In this document: one piece after another, positions 24,501-36,022 of the stretch
Position numbering within the stretch: position 1 is the stretch's first letter
Layout: the number at the start of each line of letters is the position of its first letter
Origin: Pegea sp. RAD2-039
Lineage: Eukaryota > Chordata > Thaliacea > Salpida > Salpidae
DNA: 64,000 bases
Assembly (NCBI GenBank): GCA_034620365.1
Contig: JAQGEQ010000045.1
Coordinates: 930,001 to 994,000 of the forward strand
Direction of reading: 5' to 3'
Made by a program: the position numbers and the translations under genes
The notes under the pieces: model-generated
The model's input: the letters and a program-made list of their open reading frames with translations, nothing else
Told to the model about the DNA's origin: nothing
The model's database searches: none

Positions 24501-24659
24501 AAGAAAGTTCAAGAAATCAGAGCCGAACCAGGCTCTATGTTATATGAACATGTGCTTGCTATCAACAACTGTTACCCAGAAGAAGTTGTTAAGTACTATA
24601 GTCCAGGTTATTCTGATGCTATTCTAGAAAGAGTTGAAAAATACGTCCCTTCCGTTTAA
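21563..24659 (+). CDS. SPAG6: SPAG6, axonemal central-pair ARM-repeat protein
   Basis: Ten exons: 21563-21587, 22425-22520, 22686-22852, 22908-23091, 23148-23353, 23410-23583, 23698-23850, 24011-24202, 24283-24399, 24447-24659. The protein starts MSQRQVLQVFEQYQKARTQF and is highly conserved over its whole length of about 510 aa. It consists of armadillo repeats (for example TAALALGRLANFNDDLAEAI, AWALGYIARHNAELSQAVVD, LSQIAKHSVDLAEMVVEAEI) and ends VKYYSPGYSDAILERVEKY. SPAG6 (PF16) stabilises the C1 central-pair microtubule and is needed for flagellar and ciliary bending. Intron 1 is about 840 nt; most others are 50-160 nt. AATAAA follows at 24701. The first exon is tiny (25 nt), but its eight residues match the family start exactly. 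Confidence 0.97.
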
Positions 24660-24700
24660 TCTTTTTTCTTGTTTATGATTCTATTGAATTGAAATGTGAG

Positions 24701-24706
24701 AATAAA
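24701..24706 (+). terminator. SPAG6 poly(A) signal
   Basis: AATAAA 42 nt after the SPAG6 stop codon. Confidence 0.75.
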
Positions 24707-27700
24707 CGTCTAATTTCTGTAAGCTATCTTGATCAAAACCTACCATTAAAATCCTAAATTAAAATAAAGCTCTCATCTAAAATTGTATTTGTTTATCTTT
24801 TTAGAATTTGTGGTTTGTATATGATTAAAACTAGTTTCATCTGTTTTTCATCTATAATATTATGTAGTAATTAACTCGATTGAATCACTATCTTTTTTGA
24901 ATATTTTTCATCTTTTATGCTTTCGTGTCATTGTTATATTTCATCTAACTTTAGACCTTATTCTATACACATTAAATTGTAAACTGTTTCAAAGTTAAAC
25001 TGTGTAAAAGATAAAAAAAATAATGCAATCTTTATGTGAGAGATTTTAGTTTTTACATTTTTTTGAGGTATTAGCAGAAATATTTTAGAAAAATATATTT
25101 TTAATTAGAACCGTTTTGTCATATGTGGTTGAATATAAAAAAATGAAATAACAGTAGAGTTTGTACTAAGATAAATAAAACTGCTCAGCAATTTAGCTCC
25201 AAGTTGGTAAATAGGGAAAATAAGATTATCAGTAATAATTTAAAAATATTCAAACACTGGAAATATATGAGCAACCAAACAACACATGTTTGATACAAGC
25301 TAATTACAAAATGTTTCAAAAGTTATGGGGGATTTAAAACAAACGTTTAACAGCAATACACTATCTTGGTGTATTTCCTTCTGGTATTGCAACAACATTT
25401 TTACACAAGTTTGGTAAAAGTTGTGGGCGATGCACAAAAATTTAACAAAAAATCAATGTAATAAATAAACATCATACCAAAAATATCAATTTAACTTGAT
25501 TACAAAAATCAAAGTAGTCATTACAATAAAAGAGATGCTTGTTTTTATGAAAGATAAAGTTTATTTGATTCTAATGATTAAATATACTGATAAGGTTGTG
25601 AAATTTAAATACAAGAAATCTATGGGATACTAAGAGATCTTAAGCAAACACAATTTATTTTGAACTGATATAGAAAGTTGGACATAGAACTATATTTCGA
25701 AATTGAATATCCATTATTCCACAATCAAAGACAGTTGTAAGGTTTAAATAAAGACTACAAAAGAACTAAAGCATAGTTAAATTTATTTTCTATTATCAAA
25801 ATATTGAATATGGGTAGAGGATTTAAAAATATGTTTAAAAAATAAACTAATTTTACGACTTTAAATTTTTGTAGTACAAATGATTTCTTAATAAATTAGT
25901 GTATTTTTAAATTAACAAGTTAAGTTACTTTTTATAAACTTATTGAGTTACAGCGAACAATCATTTTATAGATACCTGATTAATCTACAAAAAAATATAA
26001 TTGAAAATATGTCAAAATATATTTCAAAGAGAATAAAAACTTAACAGTTAAATACAACAACGATTGACCGACAAATATGAAATTGTACAGTTTTACTTTG
26101 AGGAAACTTCCTTTTCAATCATTAAATAATCAAAATGATCCATTCAATAAACTCCAAAGTTATTTTGAGTTGAATCAAATTGGTACTATTAAAAAAATAA
26201 AATCCCAAAAAGATAGCCAAGTCTCGACCTATTTTGATCTTAATACTCGTGGCAATTATGATTGCCTTTATAATGTGACAACTTTTATAATGCTAAGTTT
26301 GTTAAATATTTCATTAAGTATAATGATCCTCTTTTTCATTTAAATAAACTTTTAAGTATCGAATCTTTCAATGATCTTTGTTACATCAAGTAGTTTATGA
26401 TCATAATAGCAAGAAAGAAAGTTTTTTTTTTAATATATAACCATGCAAGCCCATCTAATCTTTGCTTTCATGACAAGGTTGTTATGCGGTATTACCGTAG
26501 CAATACTTCTATATGATTTGAACTAATTGATTATTTAGCCTAATAGGTTGCATTTTATGTTTGAATCTGATAAAAAACTCGGTTAAAACGATATTTTAGA
26601 TCTAAGCTTTTGGCAAGTTAAAGAGACCATATTAAAAAGATTAGCTTTAATATAATTTTAACTTTCTTTTCAATTACTACAGTGATTGTAGTCAGAACAT
26701 TTCCATAAAATTTTTTGATCTGTTGGTTGTTATTTAAAGATCTGATACTTAAGAAAATGGTAATTGCATGCAAAGATTTATTTTGCATTTTAACAAATTT
26801 TTATAATGTCTAAGTGAAGTTTTATTTCTAGTTATATAACTTAAAGAATAAAAAATAAAGTCCATTTTGTATAGTTTAATATAGACAATTTGAATTCTTT
26901 TATATACTCATTGTCTTATATATATTCTACTGTTTAATATATGTTTTTCAGTCAAATCACCATTTTTTTAAAAGAGTTTTTATTAAAGTGTTTTCAATAT
27001 AATTTCTAAAAGTTACTAAACCTGTTCGTTTACAAAGCTTACAAAGTCTATATTTTATGTAAAATATTCTTGTTTTTAATGAAACTTTTCTGTAGTTATA
27101 GCTATTTATTAGACTGTTGAATTTATATAATAACTTTTTTACTATTTTAATCATCAACTTTTAATTTTATGGCTAACTTAAATATATTTTGCTGGTGGAT
27201 TGACTAATATTTTTGTTAACTGTAATTATGTTTTTATGTCAATAACTTTATTTGAAAATGTATTTCAACTTTTATTTTGTAACATTTTTTATGTTTGAGG
27301 CCTATAAATAATCACTAACACTTTATAACAATTTTTTTTTAATCTGTTCTAAATAATCTTTTAGTTTATTCTGTTATATTAATTAATTTATATTTTTTGT
27401 TTTAATTTTAAAATGATGAGAGAAAATAAAAAAGTTTAAACATTTTTTTAGTTATATTGACTAATTCTTATGTTATAATTTATTTTTATTGAAATGTAAT
27501 ATTTTTATCTAAAATATTTCTGATCAATTTTTTTAACTGCTAAAACAATTCTAATTATAAAACATTTATTAAACCAAATATAGGGTGCTATATATTAAAT
27601 TTATAATATAACTTTATTATTATTATAATTTTTATAACTACTTTACTGATAAATAAAATCTAACTAAAAAGAAAGTATTTTTTTTATAAAATGTACTTAT

Positions 27701-27750
27701 TATTTTTTCATGTATTTGCATTAAAATGTAATATTTATTTATTTTATATT
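24707..27750. other. AT-rich spacer
   Basis: About 3 kb of low-GC DNA. Only the 88-codon ORF at 26077-26343 stands out; otherwise nothing is seen. Confidence 0.5.
26077..26343 (+). CDS. Doubtful 88-aa ORF with C-terminal hydrophobic helix
   Basis: Not recognised. It reads MKLYSFTLRKLPFQSLNNQN at the start, contains two similar segments (LQSYFELNQIG and VSTYFDLNTRG, about 30 residues apart) and ends in a hydrophobic run (FIMLSLLNISLSIMILFFI). The stop is followed at once by AATAAA. Amino-acid composition is less biased than in the neighbouring random ORFs. No splice partner or family was found, so it may be chance. Confidence 0.25.
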   Translation: MKLYSFTLRKLPFQSLNNQNDPFNKLQSYFELNQIGTIKKIKSQKDSQVSTYFDLNTRGNYDCLYNVTTFIMLSLLNISLSIMILFFI

Positions 27751-27773
27751 TTTAGCAAAACTCTTTTGATTGT

Positions 27774-28841
27774 ATGGACTATAATATTGATAGAAATATT
27801 ATTAGTCTGAAAATGCCTAATCATTATGGTATTGAAGCTTGTGAAGATGATAAAATGGAATCATGTGAAGATACTAAGATGGAATCATGTGAAGATACTA
27901 AAATGGAATCATGTGAAGATACTAAAATAGAATCATGTGAAGATACTAAAATGGAATCATGTGAAGATACTAAAATAGAATCATGTGAAGATGATAAAAT
28001 GGAATCATGTGAAGATGCTAAAATGGAATCATGTAAAAATGATAAAATAGAATCATGTGAAGATGCTAAAATGGAATCATGTGAAAATACTAAAATAGAA
28101 TCATGTGAAGATGATAAAATAGAATCATTAGAAGATACTAAAATGGAATCATGTGAAGATGATAAAATGGAATCATGTGAAGATGATAAAATGGAATCAT
28201 GTGAAGATGATAAAATGGAATCATGTGAAAATGCTAAAATGGAATCATGTGAAGATACTAAAATGGAATCATGTGAAAATACTAAAATGGAATCATGTGA
28301 AGATGGAATCATGTGAAATATAAAATGGAATCATTGAAGATGATAAAATAGAATCACTAAAATGGAATCATGTGAAGATGGTAAAATGGAATCATTAGAA
28401 AATGATAGTTTGAAGTTTTCTCGAGACAATAACGAAAGTAAGTCTGATAAGATTAAAGTTAACTCAAACAGAAAAGATATTAGTCAGAAGACTATTCCAA
28501 CAAAATACAAAGCAGGTGATGAAAAGTATGTTGCAAAACTTCTAGGATCAGAATGGAAGGTTACAAAGGAAAGTTCAGAATCAGAAAATTTCACAGTAGC
28601 CGGTTTAACAGAAGTCATTTTGGAGTGTATAGATTTCGCTGGTTTATGTGAAGCTCCAGGAACAGATGTAAACAAGGTATTTGTCGATATTACAAATCAA
28701 ATTGAAGAGAGTATAGAACGTGTAACAATGCTGAATCATTCTGTCATTCCTCAAGTAACCGATCATGACATTGAAAAACAAGAACTCCATGTTCGGACTT
28801 TAAGAGATAAATTAAGTTTGTACATGTCTCGAAAAATGTGA
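27774..28841 (+). CDS. Gene with about 20 copies of an 8-residue Cys/acidic repeat
   Basis: Not recognised. A frame opens after a TTTTTAG acceptor near 27750 and runs from Met 27774 into about 20 tandem copies of a 24-bp unit encoding ESCEDTKM and variants (27834-28313). After a short break the same frame resumes at 28353 with two more units, then a non-repetitive C-terminal domain of about 150 residues (TKYKAGDEKYVAKLLGSEWK; VILECIDFAGLCEAPG; IEKQELHVRTLRDKLSLYM) to the stop at 28841. The break can be read as a 39-nt intron (28313-28351, GT...AG, frame preserved) or as several indels that add up to a multiple of three. An upstream first exon is likely, because the exon begins at an acceptor. 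Poly(A)-like AATAAA lies near 28950. Confidence 0.55.
27834..28400. repeat. 24-bp coding minisatellite (ESCEDTKM)
   Basis: About 22 imperfect copies of a 24-bp unit (TGTGAAGATACTAAAATGGA plus ATCA). Changes fall mostly in one codon (Thr/Asp/Ala at the fifth repeat position) and at Met/Ile. Only the stretch 28314-28352 departs from a clean 24-bp register. Confidence 0.95.
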
Positions 28842-31800
28842 ATATTTTTTCACTTTTTATTGTGACCAGCCTAACTTCCATCTTTTTAAATCTTGTTTAT
28901 TTTTATGGCATAGATTTAACTATTTGACATAAGTGCTTTGTTCATTTGTCTAATAAAAATCATGCCATCAATATTTCTTAGTTTCAAATTGTAAATATTT
29001 TTATAAAGATGTTTTAAAAAAACATTTTTACGAAAAAATGTGCAATTTATTTCTAGCTTGTGTTTTTATGGGCAAATAATGTTTCTATAAGCAATGTTTT
29101 TGCATAACTACTTCTAGTATACTTTTTGTGTCTAGATCTACATTTAAATGCTTCACCATTCATTTAAATTGCTTATTTATTTGTATGTTGATAGATAAAA
29201 GAAGTTAGATATCTTTAAATATCTAAATACAATAGTGAAAAGAAGCTTTGTTCTTTAAAAAAAGATTTATCTAAATAGTTTGAAGGCATTTTATAGTTGA
29301 CCGAAAAGTTTGTGTTTAAGCAGAAATTATGTTTTAACTTGCTTTTTACAACCATTTATTAAACAAATATTTTCTAAATAATAGAAAATTTAAAGATTAT
29401 TTTTATAGTTGTAATTATTGGTTGCTATAAAAAACTTTTAGGAAAGCTTATAGCAAATCTCTTGAAACAAATTTGATTAGTTTAAATATATTGGTTTAAG
29501 ATAATTTGCTTTTCTCAATTTTGAGTACTAAAGTGACTGAAAATGTAGCTCTTCGATTGTATACAAAACAATTGTGGTGAAAACTTGTTTGACAGTTCAG
29601 TTTTTTATTCAAAACCTTAATGTTTAATCTTCAATCTTATCGGTAAAGTTTTCTACTGAAAGAAAAATTTATATATTTGAAATAAATTGTTGTTTATAGA
29701 CAAGAATTGAGTGTTACTAGGGTTGAATAAAGTTTAATTTGTAAAAGAATATTTTGTAAAGTGATTATAAAGCCTAAAAAAATCAAATCATAATGCAACC
29801 CCCTAAACAACAACAACTTCAAGTTTCTTTTTAAATTAATTAAAAAAGCTTTTATTTAATGAAGGCAACGTATACTTTAAAGTCCACTTTTATTCTACTA
29901 ACCTTTTGTAAGCTGATACGATAAATTTGATCCTATATAACCATATATTTAATCATATATTTAAGGAATATAATCTGCACAGTTACTTCAGTAAATAACA
30001 TTCACCCAGTCTTCTGTAAAAGGCTGTAATACTTCTAAAGCAAATTGAATCATGCAAGTTAAGTACCTATAAAATATTCTATAACAACACAATATATTTA
30101 TGTTTGCAGAGCTTTTTTGTATCATTTTGGTAAAAAATTTGGTACATAACTACTTCCTTCAATAAATTCAACATGCTACGAAAAGTTAACAAACTGATTA
30201 TTAAGTGTATTTGTTTCTAAAAACTAATTGATTGCAGATTCTATTTAAGATTAGATGTTTACTTGATGTTTCAAACAAAATAAATTGAGATTAAAAGATT
30301 AAAAAATAATTAATTTTGTAAACTACTTTTCAGTTTTGATTTAATATTTAATGATTTGATGTTATTCACATATTTTAAGATATGCGAATTCGAATTGACT
30401 AGTTTGTCTATCATAGAGATAAAAATAAAAATGTTGTAAGCGGTAAAGAATATTTAAACAGGAAATTCTAAAAACAAACAAAAAACTACAAATATTAAAA
30501 GATAATTAATTTTGATAACGAAGTCGACTTGAGAATATTTTTGTTTATAGAAGAGAATAAAAACGAAGTGTACAAATTTGGCTTTTACGCAAAAAACTTG
30601 AAAAAGTTTAAACCAAAATTCATTTTGATTAAACTATTAAAACTGTTTAGTCTGCAGTTGAACTGATTCAGGTAAATTTTGCACTTATTAAATTAAAATT
30701 TATCTGAGAAAAATTACAGTAAGTTATAATAATTAGTTTAATTATCAATCTACGCCAACTCAAAGTAAACTAAATTTCTAAATTCTTTTTTTTTAATATT
30801 TCTGAAATGTTAAGTTTCCTTTGAAATTGTTTAGAAAACTATTTTATCATCAATTAGTACAAACAACAATATATAGTTAAAAGATGATAGTTCAAATGAG
30901 TACTTTTTTACCACAACTGTTATCTTCACTTGATTTTCACTGATTTGTAAAAACTATAGACAAAAGCGAGAGAAGAAAAGTAGTAAATTACATTCGGAAA
31001 TTTTTTCAAAGACAACTTTTTATTTTTGTTTCAAGCTGTAAGAAAACACTGTATAAAAAGAAGTTTTATTGTTTAATCATTTTAGTTTTAGAAAAGGTAT
31101 GTTGATTATGAAACAAAGTTAATATTTATCTAAGCAAACTAGATACCTTTTATTCATTAAAGATTGAGAAGCTTATAGATACTGTTTTTACGCCTACATA
31201 AGAAATTGATATAATTAAAAAATATTTTTGAAATCATTTAAAGTTGTCAATCAAAACTTATAGTAAAAATTAATTGAAAATACAATTTTGTAGTATGGTA
31301 TACGATGAAAAATTGGTAGTTAGTTTGATGTTGTCCAATTATTTCTGTTTTTAATGTGTAATAACTCATCTACTAATTCCAAACAGTTTTACAAACTTTT
31401 TGGTAAATTTCTTATTATTAATTTCTTATTTATCAATAATATATAGACATTTGAATTTATTCATAACAAATCAAATACTCTAATTATCAAATTGTCAACT
31501 TGAATTCATTCTTCTGAACTATGACATAAAATTTCATGAACTGAAAAAATGCCTGCGGCCAAAATGTTAAAAATAATCAAAGAAAAAATAAAGCAAACAC
31601 TTTTGGAAAGTTATTTCAAACTTAAGTCACTTTATGTTTCTCAGAAAATAGCATTTAAACCTCTAAATACTTATTCGATTTCAAACAATCATTTCTATAG
31701 AATGTAAACCGCATCAACTTTAAAGAAATTATTTCAAAAATGATTATTATTACTTCGTTATATTTGTTGGTATATAATAGATAAAGAATTTGATTGCATT

Positions 31801-32047
31801 AAATATTGTTCATATAAATAAATGTTGTTTGTGAAGATGTGTGTTAGCGAGAGGTGCTCTCTTTCGGCACCTTCCTTTGCATTTAATAAATAAATATACC
31901 AAGTATATATTTGATTGAAACTAATTTGTTAAACACAGAAACTAGTTTGGAGGGTGACTGTTTCTTTTTCAAATGAAAAGAATCTTTGGTTTTGCTAGAA
32001 TCAACATTTCATTTAATCATTTTCTATTTAAAGTTTCTTTCTAATCC
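28842..32047. other. AT-rich spacer
   Basis: About 3.2 kb without a supportable gene. A short inverted repeat AGGTGC-TCTCTTTCG-GCACCT lies at 31852-31872, just before an AATAAATAAA run. Confidence 0.5.
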
Positions 32048-34093
32048 ATGAAAATCTTTATCTTCTTGATTCTGCTATCTGCAGAGTATTTAAATGGTGC
32101 GAAAAAGAGGCAAGTTTGAATATTTGTCACAATTTGATTATTTTTAGGCAGACAACCGAGCTTATGGGGCGAATGGTCTACATGTTCATCATCATGCGGG
32201 CGGGGATTACGTCATCGCTTTCGCAAGTGCAGTGAAAACGCGACAGGTGTAGATAAAAAGTGTCGTGATGATATTAATCTTCTTGATTGACAGCTGGTTG
32301 CGATGGCAACAAAGTACAAACTGCTGGTTGTCTTGTCCCCTTTTGCTGGTCACAGTGGGTGCAGAGTAGAACATGTAGTGATGTTTGTGGGATCAGTAAC
32401 CAGGTACAAACGCGTTACCGCGTCTGCTTGTCTGTTTTCGCGCTGGTGACGTCAGGCCGCGATTCATGTAAGGGCGAATCACTTGAAGAAAAGAAGTGTG
32501 ATGTCAAGGTTGGTTGCTAAGCAACTAGTACTTTAGAATGACTCACATCGCGATGCAGCCTTGTAAATCTCAATCCTGGAGCGATTGGTCGAATTTCAGT
32601 CCTTGTAGCAAGTCATGTGGTCAAGGAAGCAGATATCGCACCCGTCGATGCCTCGATAAGCGATGCATCGGTCTTAGCTTCGATGTAAGCGGCTGCCAGC
32701 TTCGCGTTTGCACTTCTTTGCATCAGTGGTCGACGTGGAGCAAGTTCGGCTGTTGTTCCGTCAGTTGCGGGAAAGGAGTGCGTGTAAGGCGGCGAAGATG
32801 TATGAATGAAGCCGATAAGTTTCAAAAAAGCAGTAAGTACTTCTATTTATCTTCTTTAAAACTCACTTGAATTTATACACAGCGTGCGAGGGTGACGCTA
32901 CACAAGTCATTAGCTGTTACGTCGCGCGTTGTGAGCTTCTTTCATCTCTTGACAGACTTGATTGTGGAAGAAAAAACACCTCGATAAAAAAGATTTTTGG
33001 TGGCGAGGTAAACGCCTCAGCACCTTCTTTGATACTTAATATGCGGCTCAAAGATAGCGGGACGTGGATGGAGATGGCAGGCGTCATGGCAACAGCGTCG
33101 TTGTAGCGGTTGCTGGTGGAGACATTTTTGTGGAGCCTCATTAATATCAAGTAGATGGGTGTTAACAGCTGGCCATTGTATTCAATTCGTGTAAATATTT
33201 CATCAGCTGAAACATTATCCGCTTAAAATATGATTCTTAGAGACATTCCCCTGGATGTTGATCATCCAAGCAATGATCTTAGTGTCCTTGTTGGAACAAA
33301 TAATTTGCATAATGGAGGTGAAAGAAGAGGAATCGAGCGGATTTTTCTGCATCCTGATTATCTTTACAAGTATGTCACTTTCGGTGAGTAAATTTCATAA
33401 AACTTTCAAAACCTTTGGGATGATTTTGGGAATATTTCAAATTTTAAAAAGATTTATTCATAAGTTTGATTCAAAGTAAAGATTACATTTCAAATAAATG
33501 ATTAAGATATTAGAATCAAAGATTTAAAAAACTCAGATGTTTTTATGCAGCTGACATTGCTTTAATCAAGCTGAAGACTTCAGTTCAAGAATCAACATTT
33601 ATCACTTCTATCTGCTTACCACCTCTCTCATTTTACGACATCTTCGATGAAAATTGTTACGTCACTGGATGGGGTTATACAGGACCTTTAAATGATCCTA
33701 AAACGCGAAAACTACCAACACTTCGAGAAGCTTCTATTCGTACGCTGCCCTTCGACAAGTGCTTGACATTAGGCAAAGAATATCGTCAAAACCTCAACAA
33801 CATCTCTCACATGTGTGCAGGTGACCCAGTGACAGCGAGACGCGATGCTTGCCGGGTAAGTAATTCGACAAACAAACTTTATCAAAGGCTACTTGAACTG
33901 TTTCTAGGGTGACTCAGGCGGCCCTCTTAGTTGCTATGACAACCAACGGCAGAAATGGTACCTCAAAGGAGTGACATCGTTTAGTTTTAAGAGATGTGGT
34001 ACACCTGGTCACGTAGGTATCTACGCGCCGGTGACGTCATATGTCAAGTGGATTCGTCTAGTGATTGATAATGACAATCGAGGACTTTGCTGA
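32048..34093 (+). CDS. Secreted protein: thrombospondin type-1 repeats plus trypsin-like protease
   Basis: Nine exons: 32048-32109, 32152-32246, 32294-32508, 32559-32832, 32883-33007, 33054-33190, 33241-33383, 33551-33855, 33908-34093. A signal peptide (MKIFIFLILLSAEYLNG) is followed by four TSP1 repeats (WGEWSTCSSSCGRG; WSQWVQSRTCSDVCG; WSDWSNFSPCSKSCGQG; WSTWSKFGCCSVSCGKG). A peptidase S1 domain begins at IFGGE, the usual activation site. The catalytic triad is present: His in WVLTAGHC, Asp in ADIALIKL, Ser in RGDSGGPL. DACRGDSGG places Asp in the specificity pocket, predicting cleavage after Arg/Lys. It probably acts as an extracellular matrix-associated or defence protease; the target is unknown. 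Exon 1 splices either through a GC donor (AG/GCAAGT, 32110) to 32152, or through a weaker GT donor (GTGCGA) to 32148; both keep the frame. Introns are about 46-60 nt, apart from intron 7 (167 nt). Confidence 0.88.
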
Positions 34094-34624
34094 TTAAAAA
34101 TATTAATTTTTTGTTTGTTTGTAAAAGTGAGTGATTTCAACCGATCTAATCTTAGATAATTCTAAAGTTGGAGCTTTAAGGATAACAACATCTCTTCGAT
34201 TTGATTACTTTTAGGATTTTGTGATAGAAAAGACATCGTAGCATTTATCACAACACAAGTTAAACTAAGACACCAAACAATAAGGTCTCAAACCTTCAAC
34301 GTTCTTGATACCTTCAAACTATCTTTAAATTAGATAATTATTATGTTTTTCCAGCAGAAAAAATAGATTTTATAGCAGAAGCAACAAATTTAAATACTTT
34401 AAAAACTTTCAAGTCTACTTTGTAGATTATCACACAGTTTTCTCATTCAATATATAATCGATAAACTTGTGAAAAAATTGACTCAATTATTTGTTGAAAG
34501 CAATTACAAGTTATCAAAGGTGATCTTAAAATCATTGAGTCAGAGTTGAAAAATATATTTCAAGAAAGAAAAAGAGTTAGAAAATAATTTGAAAGTAGAA
34601 ACTTGAATCCCTTTAAGCTTTTGT
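34094..34624. other. Spacer between the protease gene and the small-exon candidate
   Basis: AT-rich DNA; nothing supported. Confidence 0.4.
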
Positions 34625-35628
34625 TTAGAACTTCTTTTCTAAAAAAGAAAATTTTTTCATTTCTATACAATTTATAAAGTATTTCTTCTATAATAACTCA
34701 TTAAAAGAAGAATATGTGTAACCTGTTAACTTACTCATAAACTGGAAGCACTTGAATATGTTTAATGACAATTCTTTCGGTACTTTATTTTTCTATAAAA
34801 GTGAAAAGTATAAATAAAAAAAAATCTTTAAAAGCTTAAAAACTGTTGCTAGTAAATTTTCTTATCTAACTGTTACCTCTTCAATTTCAAAGTCCTTTTG
34901 AGTCTGTAATGTTAAAAAAAATTATTTGTAACTTACATAAAAGTATTTATAAAACTGAATCCAAATTAAATATTATCAACAAACTTTATGGTTTAATTGT
35001 AAAACCTTAAAATTAATCTTAAAAATATAACATTTCTTACAACTTACCACAGCTACAACTTTATATTTATCTAGACCCAGAAGATTTCTAAAAAACTATT
35101 AAATAAATTAATATTAGAGGTCAATTTTTCAAAGAACAAATAAAAAAATAACTTTTATTTCTTATTGTAAATCTTATGGGCCTTTATTAAAATAATAAAA
35201 ACTGATTTGAGCCTTTGAAAATTATAATTTACTTTTTTTTATACTCTTTTTCTTTGGTTTTATTTCATTGACCAAGACGTCATCATCAATATACTTGGTG
35301 GTAACCTAAATTAAGAATAACAGATAAATATGATTATCATAATTTCCAAACTGAAATAAATGTTTTTTGAGCAATAAATTTTACCTTGGTTGACTTTTCA
35401 ATTTCGGGTAAAACCAAGTTGTAATTGGTTCCAGAAGACCCCTAAAAACAATAATAATCTCAAAATTATATTCTAACTAATTTTTTCTAGTGTGACTGTT
35501 TGCAAAAACTTAATTTGAGAAGAAATTGTTGAACATTAAATGTAAAATTGTAGTTTTAAAGAAAACCAACAAAAATTTACCAGTTTGTTGTAATTCTCAG
35601 TTACAATGATATTTGGATGTTGTATCAT
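34625..35628 (-). CDS. Candidate gene built of very small exons, unknown product
   Basis: Not recognised. On the minus strand a chain of tiny exons with good splice signals can be read: 35628-35581 (MIQHPNIIVTENYNKL), 35441-35385 (GSSGTNYNLVLPEIEKSTK), 35305-35233 (VTTKYIDDDVLVNEIKPKKK and so on), then 35087-35048, 34903-34877 (TQKDFEIEE), 34792-34735 (KNKVPKELSLNIFKCFQF; or 34723 with a second donor) and 34662-34625 with a stop. The first three join in phase, and so do the last four. The junction between 35233 and 35087 does not fit, so an exon is missing there or the first three exons are a separate short gene that stops by read-through. The product would be small, charged and soluble. Confidence 0.35.
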
Positions 35629-35779
35629 TGAATTATCTATTATTAGTATACACTGTTTAATATTATATTTTATATAATAATTTATATACAATAGTTTTAC
35701 ATATATAATAATATGTTTTATACAAGCCTGCTAGGAGCTTTACTATTATAACTTGGTATTATAAGATTTATTCACTTCT

Positions 35780-36022
35780 GGAAAATGAGTATAAAAATAT
35801 TTTAAAGAAGTTAATAATCTTTTATTGATTTACCTTTTTCTTTTGAAATTATTTAATATTTATCCTAGTTACATCAATAATCTACTTTTTGATATTCTAA
35901 AATGTTCCCGATATTTCGATTTATTTGGTTGTTTTAAAACTTAAACTGTTTGATAAATCAATTAATTCATTTACATAACATCAACAGTTGGTAGATTTTC
36001 TAAACTTGTTAATTGCATCAAA
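35780..36022 (+). promoter_or_regulatory. Conserved KLHL 5' flank (copy A)
   Basis: About 240 bp shared, with small changes, by the flanks of A, B (about 40850-41042), C (about 51770-51938), D (about 59330-59497) and, in part, the relic at 4050-4196. The most constant part is the last 100 bp before the ATG, including ACATCAACAGTTG and TAATTGCATCAAAATG. It probably holds the promoter and 5' UTR. Confidence 0.5.

Noticed and set aside
27824-28312. 162-codon minus-strand ORF (HDSILVSS repeats)
   Set aside because: Antisense reading of the 24-bp coding repeat; it stays open only because the unit lacks stops on that strand.
31852-31872. Hairpin AGGTGC/GCACCT resembling a histone 3' stem-loop
   Set aside because: Loop length and sequence do not fit, and no histone gene is nearby.
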